From Faucicola mancuniensis (GTDB lineage: Bacteria > Pseudomonadota > Gammaproteobacteria > Pseudomonadales > Moraxellaceae): DNA of 64,000 bases. Shown here piece after piece: positions 9,203 through 18,890 of this stretch. The DNA lies in assembly GCF_046523945.1 (NCBI RefSeq), contig NZ_CP171363.1, positions 2,356,001 to 2,420,000 on the forward strand, given 5' to 3'. Made by a program: the position numbers and the translations under genes. Within the stretch, counting starts at the first letter, position 1. Every line of letters begins with the position of its first letter. The notes under the pieces were generated by a model, which saw only the letters and a program-made list of their open reading frames with translations, made no database searches and was not told where the DNA came from.

Positions 9203-10576
9203 ATGCTAACAAATCCTGTTTTGTGGGCGGTCGTTGTCATGCTTGGGCTGTCGCTTGCCCGTGTCCATGTGGTGTTAAGTTTGTTAATTGGGGCAATCGT
9301 GGGCGGAATGTTAAGCGGTATGCCCTTGTCGGATATCACGGACGCAGGTGGTGAAGTGGTCAAATCTGGCATTTTAAACAGTTTTCAAAAAGGCTTGTCA
9401 GGTGGGGCAGAAATTGCATTATCGTATGCGTTATTGGGTGCGTTTGCGGTGGCGATTTCGCATTCAGGTATGCCAAAAGCCTTGATTAACAAGGTTGTCA
9501 AAAGTATTAACAGCAGTGATGGCGATAAAAATGCCAAAAAAATCAAATGGACGCTGTTTTTGGCATTACTAGTGATGAGTTGTTTTAGCCAAAATTTGAT
9601 TCCGATTCACATTGCTTTTATTCCGCTGTTGATTCCGCCGTTGCTACTGGTGTTTAACCGTTTGCAAGTGGATAGACGGCTGTTGGCGTGTATTATGACG
9701 TTTGGTCTGGTCAATACTTATATGTTTTTGCCGTATGGTTTTGGCGATATTTATTTGAACCAAATTATCATCAAAAATATTACCGATGCGGGCATGAATG
9801 TCAAAAATGTGTCCATCGTGCAAACCATGATGATTCCTGCGTTGGGTATGCTTACAGGCTTACTGGTGGCGATGTTTATCAGTTATCGTAAGCCCAGACA
9901 CTATCAAAACCTTGCCATTGACAACGAAAAAAATGGGCAAGCTATGCACACGACTGTGCCAAGCTATCATATTTGGGTGGCGATTGGGGCGATTTTGATT
10001 GCCTTTGGGGTGCGATTGTTTACAGGTTCGTTGATTTTGGGGGCATTGTTTGGTTTTTTAACCTTTATGGCGACAGGCGTTGTCAAATGGAAAGACGCTG
10101 ATGGCGTGTTTGACCAAGGCGTTAAAATGATGGCGATGATTGGTTTTGTGATGATTACTGCACAAGGGTTTGCCGAAGTAATGAAGGCTACAGGACAGAT
10201 TGAACCACTTGTTACCGCAAGTGCCGATTTGTTCGCAGGGTCAAAACCTATGGCGGCGTTTGCCATGTTGTTTATTGGGCTGGTGGTGACAATGGGCATT
10301 GGTTCATCATTTTCTACTGTGCCGATTATTGCTTCTATTTATGTGCCACTTTGTATCACGATGGGATTTTCACCGATGGCAACGGTCGCTTTGATTGCGA
10401 CTTCTGGGGCGTTGGGCGATGCAGGTTCGCCAGCGTCTGATTCTACACTTGGTCCTACGATGGGCTTAAATACAGATGGACAACACAATCATATTTGGGA
10501 TAGTGTTGTGCCGACTTTTATTCATTATAATATTCCGTTGTTAATTTTTGGTTGGATTGCGGCGATGGTGCTATAA
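9203..10576 (+). CDS. NhaC/YuiF-type Na+/H+ antiporter family transporter
   Basis: Inner-membrane protein of 457 residues with many hydrophobic helices. It resembles the NhaC-superfamily group often annotated as Na+/H+ antiporter or putative histidine transporter YuiF. Supporting segments are the charged loop KNAKKIKWT, SQNLIPIHIAFIPLLIPP and the glycine-rich ALGDAGSPASDSTLGPT near the C-terminus. The start at 9203 follows AAAAGGTGG; a GTG at 9176 is less likely. Adjacent to hisZ/purA, a histidine-transport role is possible but not shown. Confidence 0.75.
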   Translation: MLTNPVLWAVVVMLGLSLARVHVVLSLLIGAIVGGMLSGMPLSDITDAGGEVVKSGILNSFQKGLSGGAEIALSYALLGAFAVAISHSGMPKALINKVVKSINSSDGDKNAKKIKWTLFLALLVMSCFSQNLIPIHIAFIPLLIPPLLLVFNRLQVDRRLLACIMTFGLVNTYMFLPYGFGDIYLNQIIIKNITDAGMNVKNVSIVQTMMIPALGMLTGLLVAMFISYRKPRHYQNLAIDNEKNGQAMHTTVPSYHIWVAIGAILIAFGVRLFTGSLILGALFGFLTFMATGVVKWKDADGVFDQGVKMMAMIGFVMITAQGFAEVMKATGQIEPLVTASADLFAGSKPMAAFAMLFIGLVVTMGIGSSFSTVPIIASIYVPLCITMGFSPMATVALIATSGALGDAGSPASDSTLGPTMGLNTDGQHNHIWDSVVPTFIHYNIPLLIFGWIAAMVL

Positions 10577-10580
10577 TTTT

Positions 10581-11333
10581 ATGATAAATGATATCTTACT
10601 TGCTTTAGCCAATTTACTCACTTCCGCCTTAACCGCCATTACAGGCGTGGGCGGTGGTATGATTTTGATTGGGCTTATGCCCTTTTTTATGCCTGCGGCG
10701 GCGGTTGTCCCTGTGCATGGCGTTACCCAATTTGTCAGTAATGCCAGTCGTGCATGGTTTGGGCGAAAAGATGTCGCCCTTGAACATTTTTGGTCGTTTT
10801 TGTTTGGCTCTATCGGTGGCTTGGTGGTGTTTGGCATACTCATTCGCTTTGTTCAATTAGAGCTTGTGCCTTTGTTTATCGGCATTTATATTTTGCTGAT
10901 TACTTGGTCGGATAAATTTAACCAACTGATTCGCAAATTTGAAAAATTTTGGCTCGTTGGTTTTATTCAGACAGGTTTGGGCGTATTTGTCGGAACGCCC
11001 GGTCCTTTAAACATTGCGGTTTTAAACAAACATTATGATGACAATCATGTGGTGGTTAGCACTGGGGCATTGATGATGGCGGTGGTGCATTTTGCCAAAC
11101 TGATTGTCTATGTCAGCGTGGGGTTTGCGTTTGCCGATTATTGGCAACTGCTTGTGATGATGATTGTCATGGCGACGCTTGGCTCGTGGGTCGGTACAAA
11201 ACTTCGTCATAAAATCAAAATGAGTTGGTTAAAAACCATATTGCCCTATATTTTAACATTGTTGGCAATCAAATTGATTATAGGGATTTTGTTAAAATTT
11301 GGTATTTTTGAAAAATTATTCACATTGTTTTAA
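10581..11333 (+). CDS. TSUP (TauE/SafE) family membrane permease
   Basis: A 250-residue membrane protein. Its two glycine/proline-rich half-repeats, TAITGVGGGMILIGLMPFFMP (split across the first helices) and QTGLGVFVGTPGPLN, are typical of the sulfite/organic-anion exporter family. The start at ATG 10581 is four bases after the upstream gene's stop, so the pair is probably one transcript. Substrate unknown. Confidence 0.8.
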   Translation: MINDILLALANLLTSALTAITGVGGGMILIGLMPFFMPAAAVVPVHGVTQFVSNASRAWFGRKDVALEHFWSFLFGSIGGLVVFGILIRFVQLELVPLFIGIYILLITWSDKFNQLIRKFEKFWLVGFIQTGLGVFVGTPGPLNIAVLNKHYDDNHVVVSTGALMMAVVHFAKLIVYVSVGFAFADYWQLLVMMIVMATLGSWVGTKLRHKIKMSWLKTILPYILTLLAIKLIIGILLKFGIFEKLFTLF

Positions 11334-11506
11334 AAAATACTGCCAATCCCAATGTGATTCATTTTAGCCAATGACTGACAAAGAAAAATTTGCCCCCCCT
11401 TGCCCAAAAAAAATTATCATTTTATAATAAATCAATCCAAACCTTTAAAGATTAGCCTTACTTTTAAATGTTTTTTGCCTTTTGATTGCTTTGACAAGGA
11501 GATGTC

Positions 11507-13414
11507 ATGACCACCGATTTTTTTGCTTTAAGCCAACCACCTTTTGATACGCTGGATAAAGAGCAACGTGAACGCTTGCAACGCCATAGCCAGATTGTAT
11601 ATTTGGACAGTTTGCAACCGATTGACAAACAATGGTACGGTGATTTTTTTATCATTATCAAAGGGCAAATTCATCAATTACAAGGCGAAGAATTTGTTGC
11701 CAATCTCAATGTTGGCGACTGGTTTGCCACCCAAATTGCCCTAGACAATCCACTTGATGACACAACCACCGATTTTCAGTTTATTACCCAACAACAGTCG
11801 TTACTTTATCGTTTTGACAAAAATGTTTTTAACCAAATTATTGAAGAAAATACCGCGTTAAAAAATTTGTTATTTGCTGATTTATCCGCTCGGCTTGCCA
11901 CTCGCCAATCTCGCCTTGCTCAAAGCGAAAGCCAACAATTATTACATCAACCGATTAGCCTATTGGGGCAACACATCAAACCGCCTCAATTTATTGACGG
12001 TAATGCCAGTTTACGTCAGGCGGTTGTCGCAATGAACCAAGTTCACGCCAAACATATTTTAGTAAAATTAATATCAGAATTAAGACAAAATGATATTGAT
12101 AAATTATTAAAAGCAGGCGTAAATCCGTCTGATATTCCCAAAATGTCTAGCAAAATCGGCATTTTTACCCAAACTGATGTTTGTCATGCCATTGAACAAC
12201 AAGCGGATTTTGATACCACTGCGGTTAAAGATTTTTGTCATTTGTAATTGTCCACCATTTTAGCCAGTCAAGATGTGAGCGAAGCCTTATTATTAATGCT
12301 ACATGAACGGGTTCATCGTTTACCGATTATCAATGCGTTTGGCGAAATTACGGGCGTATTGGGACAGACTGAACTGTTAAGCTATTTGACCAACCATTCT
12401 CATTTGATTGTCGCTCGGATTGAACAAGCCCAAAATCTTGATGATATCGCCCAAGCCGTTGAAACCATTGGTAAATTTATACGTGGACAACAACAAAACG
12501 GCACAAAAACCCATGTGATTAGCCGTATGGTACAAAGCCTAAATGCGCAAGTATTTGCAAAAGTTTGGCAATTGCTTGTGCCAAGTGTTATTTTTCAAAA
12601 CACTTGTTTGTTTGTGATGGGGTCGGAAGGGCATGGTGAACAAATCATGCGTACCGACCAAGACAATGCGTTAATTTTGCGTGATGATTTTTTTGATGAA
12701 CAAATATTAATAAAATTGAGCGAATTTGCCGAACAGTTTAATCAAACCTTAGCCAACATGGGCTATCCGTTGTCCGATGGCAAGATTATGATAAATAATC
12801 CACAATGGCGAAAGCCGTTGGGCGATTTTCAAAGCCAAATCAATCACTGGTTTTCAAGCGGTCAAAGCGAAAATATGATGTGGCTTGCGACTTTTCAAGA
12901 CGCACATTTTGTCTGTGGCGACAAGGCATTGTTTGAGCCACTCATTGAGCATTATCACCAAGCATTTCATCATCATGCCAGTAGCAATTTTATTAACCGT
13001 TTTGCCAAGTCTGTGTTACAGCTTGACACCGATGGCAACTGGTGGCAACGCCTAACAGGTGGCACAGGCGACAATATTGACCTAAAAAAAGCAGGGATTT
13101 TTCCGATTGTGCATGGGGTGCGAGCCTTGTGCCTTGAACATCATATCACAGCGACCAACACCAAATTACGCTTACAAATATTGGCAGAACGTCAGATTTT
13201 ACCCGAAAAAACCAGTCAAAATCTCGCAGAAGCGTTGGACTTCTTTTTGGCAAAACGCCTTGAAGTTGCTTTAACGACCGCAGATAAATCCGCTCGCAAA
13301 GTCAATCCAAACAATCTATCGGCATTGGACAAAGATTTATTAAAAGAGTGTTTAGCCATTGTAAAATCGTTTAAGATTTATTTAACCCATAATTTTAGAT
13401 TGGACATTTTCTAA
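11507..13414 (+). pseudogene. cNMP-binding/CBS/DUF294 nucleotidyltransferase-like gene, interrupted by TAA
   Basis: One reading frame of about 635 codons broken by a single in-frame TAA at 12245-12247. The start has an excellent AAGGAG box. Part 1 (246 residues) is a cyclic-nucleotide-binding-like fold and the first CBS motif (KIGIFTQTDV). Part 2 continues in the same frame with the second CBS motif (HRLPIINAFGEITGVLGQ), then the DUF294 nucleotidyltransferase core GSEGHGEQIMRTDQDNALI and a helical C-terminus. The stop falls inside the CBS pair. Either the gene is inactivated, or two polypeptides are made if TTG 12248 initiates. In relatives the family is one protein and often sits beside a DEDDh exonuclease, as here. 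Confidence 0.8.
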
Positions 13415-13459
13415 ACCATCAGCGTTAAAAAACCGAATAAATGTTAAAAGGATTGCATA

Positions 13460-14127
13460 ATGTTTGATAAATTTCGCCAATTTTTTAGTCCCCATTTTTT
13501 TAGCCAAAGCGGTAAAAAACAACGACAAAAAAGTCAATTAATCCGCCCAGAATTTGGCTTTTTATTTGATGAAAAACCCGCCCAAGAATGGGTGAGCCTT
13601 GACCTTGAAATGACAGGGTTAAACCCAAAAACTGACCATATTTTAAGCTTTGGTGCGGTCAAAATTTATCAACAAAATAACAGTTTTCACATTGATACGG
13701 GCAATGCATTGTCGCTGATTTGTTGTCCACCTGTCATGCCAAGCCATGATAGCATTGTGATTCATGGCTTGCGTCCGCAAGATGTGGCAAATGGTATCAG
13801 CTATGATGAAATGTTACCAAAACTGTTTGAATTTGTTGGCAGTCTCCCAATTATCGGCTTTTGTGTATCAATGGACATGGGCTTTATCAATCAGCTTGCC
13901 AAACCATTGATATCAGCCAGTTACATCAGCAAATTTTACACAAAAAAGACCCCAATTTGGTCGCAAGTCCCAAACATTTAACGCAACTATTAACTGATTT
14001 TGACATTCCAAAACTGCCTACACACGATGCCCTAAACGATGCCATCATGACGGCGATGTTATTTTGTCATTTGCAAAAATACGCTAATTTTGCAAAGTTT
14101 TTTTCATCTTGTCAAAAAATATGCTAA
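13460..14127 (+). pseudogene. DEDDh 3'-5' exonuclease (DnaQ-like), frameshifted
   Basis: Frame 1 (13460-13981) encodes ExoI LDLEMTGLNP and ExoII-region GFCVSMDMGFINQLAKP, then runs into unrelated sequence and a stop. Another frame (to 14127) carries IDISQLHQQILHKKDPN and the ExoIII motif THDALNDA with the catalytic His and Asp. The switch lies near 13900-13910, where AKP joins IDIS, and looks like a small out-of-frame deletion. Neither piece alone has all DEDDh residues. The start has a good AAAGGA box. It lies 45 bp after the broken DUF294 gene and probably shared its transcript. Confidence 0.8.
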
Positions 14128-14162
14128 AGTGAGTTTTTTATTTGGGCTTAAGGTTTGGCAAT

Positions 14163-15644
14163 ATGTTTTTTTTAAAATTTTATAAAAAATATCTGTTTGG
14201 CATGATGTTGTTTGTTTGTCAAAACAGTTTTGCCGATATTGCCAATTTGCCTGTGCCGATTGCCGAGCGTATCGCCACCGCAAACCTTGACCCCAATGCG
14301 GTAAGTATCGTGATTCGTCCCATCGGCGAGCCGTCTTTGGTGAGTTTTAACGCCAACACGCCCAGAATGCCAGCATCCACGCAAAAGGTGATTCCTACTT
14401 TTATCGCTTTGGAGACGCTTGGCAAAGATTTTATTTGGCAAACCAAACTCTATCAACAAGGCTTTGTGTGGAAAGACACGCTGTACGGCAATATCATCAT
14501 CAAAGCGTCAGGCGACCCAAAACTTGGGGCAGAGCGATTGGCAGATTTGTTAAAAATGGTCAAAAATTTGGGCATCAATCACGTTGATGGCGATGTGGTG
14601 ATTGATAATCGCTTGTTTCACAATGTGCAATTTGACAATCAAGCCTTTGATAATAAAGGCTTACGCCCTTATAACGCTTCGCCAAATGGACTGTTGTTGA
14701 ATTTTGGCACAATTAACATTCAGCTTAAAAAACAACAAAATGCTGATAAACAAACGGTTTTTGCGGTGCAATCTTCGCCAAATTTATCGCAATTTTCGCC
14801 ACAAAATTTTGTCAATACTGATAAAAAACCTTGTCCAAGCAATCAAAAAGATTTGCCCATTGATTTGAGCGTTGATACTTTGACATTTCACGAAAATTTG
14901 TCCGATAAATGTCAAGATGGCGAATATTGGCTAAGCTATCCCAATGCGGACGAGTATATTTATCGCTTTGTCAGTGCCGAATGGCAAAAAATCATGCCTG
15001 ATTTTACAGGTAAAATTATTTTTCCAGAACATATCACCCCACCCAAAAAATGGCAGTTTTGGCGGTACAAATTTGCTCCAAAATTGTTGGGTTATATCAA
15101 CTCTGCCCCACTTGATGAACAAATCCGTGATATCAACCATTATTCTAACAATGTGATGACCGAGCAAGTCGCTTTGTCATTGCCGATTTATGCCGACAAA
15201 CAGGCGGTGAGTGATTATCCAAAGACGTTTGATTTTATCAAAAACTGGTGGCAAAAAAACCTAAAAACATCTACCCCACCGACCATAAGCCGAGCATCTG
15301 GGCTGTGTCGTGATTGTTTGATTTTGCCAAATAGTATGGCGGATTTTTTGGGTTTTGCCTTTGTGCATAAAGATTTTGACACCTTTAAACAATCGTTAAG
15401 CGTGGCTGGCGAAACAGGCACGATGAAAGATTTACGCTATAGGCAAAAGTCCAATTCTGCCATCGGCAAGGCGTGGATAAAAACAGGGACATTGGAAAAT
15501 GTTACCAGTATGGCAGGCTACGTGCAGGGGGATTCTGGACGGTGGTATGTGGTGGTGGGTATGATAAATTCGCCAAAAGTCATGTACGACCCAAAAGCCA
15601 AAGCGATTTTAGATGAAATGTTGGATTGGACGGCGAAGCAATAA
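14163..15644 (+). CDS. dacB: D-alanyl-D-alanine carboxypeptidase/endopeptidase (PBP4, S13 family)
   Basis: Periplasmic peptidoglycan peptidase of 493 residues. A signal peptide (about residues 1-24, ending NSFA) follows the ATG at 14163; a TTG at 14142 is the alternative. The penicillin-binding motifs are STQK at 72-75 (nucleophile Ser72), SNN in HYSNNVMTEQ and KTG at 440-442. The large insertion between the first two motifs is typical of PBP4. Intact. It is the last ordinary host gene before the IS-flanked island. Confidence 0.93.
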   Translation: MFFLKFYKKYLFGMMLFVCQNSFADIANLPVPIAERIATANLDPNAVSIVIRPIGEPSLVSFNANTPRMPASTQKVIPTFIALETLGKDFIWQTKLYQQGFVWKDTLYGNIIIKASGDPKLGAERLADLLKMVKNLGINHVDGDVVIDNRLFHNVQFDNQAFDNKGLRPYNASPNGLLLNFGTINIQLKKQQNADKQTVFAVQSSPNLSQFSPQNFVNTDKKPCPSNQKDLPIDLSVDTLTFHENLSDKCQDGEYWLSYPNADEYIYRFVSAEWQKIMPDFTGKIIFPEHITPPKKWQFWRYKFAPKLLGYINSAPLDEQIRDINHYSNNVMTEQVALSLPIYADKQAVSDYPKTFDFIKNWWQKNLKTSTPPTISRASGLCRDCLILPNSMADFLGFAFVHKDFDTFKQSLSVAGETGTMKDLRYRQKSNSAIGKAWIKTGTLENVTSMAGYVQGDSGRWYVVVGMINSPKVMYDPKAKAILDEMLDWTAKQ

Positions 15645-15685
15645 TCCGTTTAATTTTTACTCCAATCATTAGACCTCTTTCCAAA

Positions 15686-16132
15686 CTAACCCAACTCGAA
15701 ATTATAAATGGCACAAATCAAATTAACCCTTAAGCCAAAGCGTTTTCTGCGATTACGATAACGACAGGCTAGGATTTTAAAACGTTTGATTTTGCCGATA
15801 ACATGTTCATTGGTTACCCGTTCAGAAGCTAATTCTCGATTGGCTTGTTTGTCAACTTTAGATAGTGGATTAAGCTTGGTTTTCTTTTTTGGGAATTTGC
15901 TATTGGCATGGTGTTTGTGTATGCCTTGATAGCCCGAATCTACTTGGATTAAGATACTAGGCTTTATACGCATTTTTGAGTATTGGTAAAGTTTAAAGTC
16001 ATGGGTTTTACCTTTGCTAAAATGGGTACAAAGTATTTTTTTGCTGTTTTTATCGACAACGATTTGTGCTTTTAAGGTGTGGTGTTTCTTTTTACCTGAG
16101 TATTGCCTGCGTTGCTTTTTTGGGTCGCTCAC
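15686..16132 (-). CDS. IS5-family transposase, C-terminal frame (OrfB), copy 1
   Basis: 148 residues with the catalytic core, including VDSGYQG with the second catalytic Asp and the late Glu region ASERVTNEHVIGKIKRF. The first Asp (IDATE) is in OrfA, so both halves are needed for an active enzyme. In this copy the frame has its own GTG start at 16132, because the A run (16116-16121) is six long. OrfA to OrfB would need a +1 or -2 shift here, which makes this copy probably defective. Confidence 0.85.
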   Translation of the reverse strand: MSDPKKQRRQYSGKKKHHTLKAQIVVDKNSKKILCTHFSKGKTHDFKLYQYSKMRIKPSILIQVDSGYQGIHKHHANSKFPKKKTKLNPLSKVDKQANRELASERVTNEHVIGKIKRFKILACRYRNRRKRFGLRVNLICAIYNFELG

Positions 16133-16505
16133 AAGGTACTTCGGTTGCGTCTATCAGTACGGTTTCAAGGTTTGGGTCTTGCCATAAAGCCTTTTTGCTA
16201 GGTAGGGCAAAGTCTTTGTGGGCTATCAGTATGCTTTCTACCCATTTGATGGTTTTACAGACAGCACTTTCACTGATACCAAAGTCTTGCCCTAGGTGAA
16301 ATTGGGTGCGATATTCTCGGTAGTAACTCAAAGTCAGCATGAGCTTGTTTTCTAGGCTGATTTCATTTTTCCTGCCACCTTTTTTGTGTTGTTCGTTGTA
16401 TGCTTCTTGTAGTATGGTGAGCATATGAGTATAGGTACTTCTTTGGATGCCAAAGTAGCGTTTAAATTGTGCGTCACTGAGTTTTTCTGCTTGTTCGGGT
16501 ATCAT
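16092..16505 (-). CDS. IS5-family transposase, N-terminal frame (OrfA), copy 1
   Basis: 137 residues with an N-terminal helix-turn-helix region (FGIQRSTYTHMLTIL; later DFGISESAVCKTIKWVES) and the first catalytic aspartate in VLIDATEVPCERPKK. It ends shortly after the A run in an unrelated tail and stop. It overlaps OrfB by 41 bp. Confidence 0.85.
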   Translation of the reverse strand: MIPEQAEKLSDAQFKRYFGIQRSTYTHMLTILQEAYNEQHKKGGRKNEISLENKLMLTLSYYREYRTQFHLGQDFGISESAVCKTIKWVESILIAHKDFALPSKKALWQDPNLETVLIDATEVPCERPKKATQAILR

Positions 16506-16550
16506 GCTTTTGCTGTTTTTTCTAAAAATCAGTATTATACCAAATCACTA

Positions 16551-17399
16551 TTAAGGTTTGGAAAGAGGTCTATTATCAAATTTATCAAACTTTTGGTTTA
16601 AATATTCATTTTTAACAAAACCTTTTAATTCTTTATTGGTCAATTGTAGCTCAATAAATCCATCAGCATAAGGTGCAATTTCATAGACATTGTAGGCAAA
16701 AGTGATACCTTGTGGGGTCAAATAAAAATTATCAGTAATGTCAAAACCAAAAAATGCCAAATGATGTGCAATTTCTTCATCGGTCATTTTTTCGTCATTT
16801 TTTAGATAATTAATAAACTTTTGCTTAAGCATGGCGGTTAATTTCGCCTTGTCGTTAGGCGAAATATGAATATCGTCAAGTTTTAACTCTTTTTGTTTTT
16901 GCATATCAAAGACATAAAATGCTCTTGCTGGTATGCCGTGAGGCCCGCCATTATATTCAAAATCATCTCGGCTGATTTGCACTAGATTTGCTGATGTGGC
17001 AATGAGTTTTAGTGTAGATGAGCGTTCGTATTGATTGAGTTTGGTGTTTTCTTTGTCTTGCAATTCTTCATAGACGTACTCGGCATCTTCGTCATAGCTT
17101 TGCTTGAGTTCTTTTTTGCCTTTGGCATCGTTATAATCGCCATTGACGACTTTATCAATGAACGGATAGTTGGTTTTGATAAGTTCAATATCCACACGCA
17201 TACATTGTTTTTCAGTGTACCATTCTTTATCTTCTTCTGGTGCTGTGTTTATACGCTGTTGGCACAAGTCGGTGACTTTTTTGGGGATTTGGTAGTCAAA
17301 TTTATGGGTGCTAAATTGAAATTCGGCAGGTTTGGCAAGGGCGATAGAGCTTAGGCTTGCGATACTTGCGACAAGGGCTGTGATAATAATTTTTTTCAT
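16551..17399 (-). pseudogene. Exported DUF3298/RsiV-like protein with IS-replaced C-terminus
   Basis: 282 codons. A signal peptide (1-22, ending ALA) is followed by a DUF3298-type domain: YNGGPHGIPARAFYVFDM near residue 150, and the C-terminal GITFAYNVYEIAPYADGFIE characteristic of RsiV-like and peptidoglycan-associated proteins. The final residues (NRPLSKP) and the stop are encoded by the terminal repeat of IS copy 1, so the native end is lost. The domain core is nearly complete, so some function may remain. It is the last gene of a minus-strand series of exported proteins. Confidence 0.75.
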
Positions 17400-17442
17400 A
17401 AATCATTCCGCTGATTGTGGTTAAAACGGATAAAATCAAAAA

Positions 17443-17895
17443 TTAACGGCTAATCACCCCAAAAAATGACGGCGAGCCAAGACTGATAGAAAATCCACTT
17501 TTATTATCCAAGAAATAATAAGTCGTCCCACCATCCGCACAGTCAAACTGTAAGGTGCGGTAGCTTGCTTTTGTCAATTTTTTTAACATGGCTTTGGCGT
17601 TGGTGATGTCGGCTTTATCGTAGCTATCATCACCTTCAGCATAGCTAGTCGCTTCATTGATAAAGGCGGTGACATCGGCTTTGACAGCTTTTTGGGTTTG
17701 GGTTTTGTAGTGATAGCCAAAACTTGAGCCACATTCTTTTTTGGCGTTGCTAAGGTCGGCTGATTGTTCTTGGTAAAGTTTGATGGTTTCGCCTGTGCTA
17801 TCGTGCCAAGTCCCTGCGTAGGTTTCAGTATTTTTGGCAAAAGTTGGTTGGACAAATGTGGCGAGTAACATAGCAGTGATAATGAGTTTTTTCAT
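17443..17895 (-). CDS. Small exported protein of unknown function
   Basis: 150 residues. The signal peptide (1-20, MKKLIITAMLLATFVQPTFA) resembles those of the next two genes to the right. The mature part has two cysteines (KKECGSS, FDCADGG), suggesting a disulfide, and no recognised domain. It ends in SPSFFGVISR. It lies 16 bp from the next gene and is probably co-transcribed. Confidence 0.7.
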   Translation of the reverse strand: MKKLIITAMLLATFVQPTFAKNTETYAGTWHDSTGETIKLYQEQSADLSNAKKECGSSFGYHYKTQTQKAVKADVTAFINEATSYAEGDDSYDKADITNAKAMLKKLTKASYRTLQFDCADGGTTYYFLDNKSGFSISLGSPSFFGVISR

Positions 17896-17911
17896 AATAT
17901 TTTCCTGTTAA

Positions 17912-18349
17912 TTATTTATTAATCAAAATTTGTTTGCTTTTATTTAAAATAAAACCATGCTTTTGATTATTCGCTATACATTTTATACCATCGCCTGCAA
18001 TTGCCGTACACGTCCAGCCATTGCCTTTGACCGTTTGCCCTACTTTGAGCAATTTGCTACCATCAACACCGATATAAGTATCGCCTGCACATTCAATTTC
18101 AGCTTTGCCTGTTTTGGCATTTAAAGCAAAGTTTTGCCCCCAGTCTAGCTCGCACTCTTCGGTTGGCTTATAGTGGTGCTTCACATAATCGCCTTTGATA
18201 GAGCAACCGACAAAAATAGGTTCGTCAGAATCTACCGAACAGCCGACTGCGTAGCCTTTTGAGTGAAAATGTTGGTATTCAGCGTGAGCGACATTGGCAA
18301 ATGCAAAGACATTGCTTGTAGCCAGTAAAGTTAAAATTAATTTTTTCAT
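17912..18349 (-). CDS. Small exported cysteine-rich protein of unknown function
   Basis: 145 residues with a signal peptide (about 1-23, ending VAHA). Six cysteines in the mature part (AVGCSVDSDEPIFVGCS, EECELD, EIECAGD, WTCTA, IKCIAN) suggest a disulfide-stabilised periplasmic or surface fold. No family recognised. Its signal peptide is the least similar of the cluster. Confidence 0.7.
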   Translation of the reverse strand: MKKLILTLLATSNVFAFANVAHAEYQHFHSKGYAVGCSVDSDEPIFVGCSIKGDYVKHHYKPTEECELDWGQNFALNAKTGKAEIECAGDTYIGVDGSKLLKVGQTVKGNGWTCTAIAGDGIKCIANNQKHGFILNKSKQILINK

Positions 18350-18376
18350 GGGATTGTTTCTGTTTAAGTTAAAAAA

Positions 18377-18886
18377 TTATTGATAAAGCGATTTATCTTT
18401 TACCAAATTAGTCGCATTACATTCTTTTACCAATTTTTTGCTGTATTTGGCACGGCTTTGAGCTGTTGGATTAAACTCTAGCACCAAATCATTATCTTGC
18501 ATGAGTTTAATGGTTTTGGCATTGGCAAGTTTGTTAATCCACGCATTCCAATTGGCTTTTGGCGTTGTGCCAATATCAGCGTTAATCGTGTAATGTTTTG
18601 GGTCTTGGTCAAACAAAAAATACACATTTGGCAAGCTTAAATCATACGCATCGCCATCATGCCCATCGACATAAATGCCCAAGTCATGACCCAATCCACC
18701 GCTAACATCACACGACAGCAACAGATATTGATTAACCGTGCCTACGCTGTACTCTTGAACGCCTTGAGCGAAGCTACTGCTCCATTTGTCTTGTATAATG
18801 GTTTTTGGCTTGGCAAATGTGGGTTGCACCAAAGTGGCAAGCAATAGAGCGGTTAAAGCAAATTTTGTTAAAGAAATTTTTTTCAT
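18377..18886 (-). CDS. Exported protein of unknown function
   Basis: 169 residues with a signal peptide ending LLLATLVQPTFAK, nearly the same as in the two related cluster genes, though the N-terminus carries a five-residue insertion (SLTKF). The mature part has only two cysteines (LSCDVSGG, VKECNAT) and no recognised domain. It starts four bases after the stop of the Sel1 gene, so translation is probably coupled. Confidence 0.7.
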   Translation of the reverse strand: MKKISLTKFALTALLLATLVQPTFAKPKTIIQDKWSSSFAQGVQEYSVGTVNQYLLLSCDVSGGLGHDLGIYVDGHDGDAYDLSLPNVYFLFDQDPKHYTINADIGTTPKANWNAWINKLANAKTIKLMQDNDLVLEFNPTAQSRAKYSKKLVKECNATNLVKDKSLYQ

Positions 18887-18890
18887 AAAA

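Larger units (their letters stand above)
15672..16570 (-). mobile_element. IS5-family (IS427-like) insertion sequence, copy 1
   Basis: An 899-bp element bounded by inverted repeats GACCTCTTTCCAAAC (left) and its complement (right), with a TA on each side (15670-15671 and 16571-16572) consistent with a TA target duplication. Two overlapping frames on the minus strand encode a DDE transposase, the layout of the IS427 subgroup. It differs from copy 2 by one base in a homopolymer at the frameshift site (six A here, seven there). Its right end supplies the last codons of the neighbouring DUF3298 gene. Confidence 0.92.
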
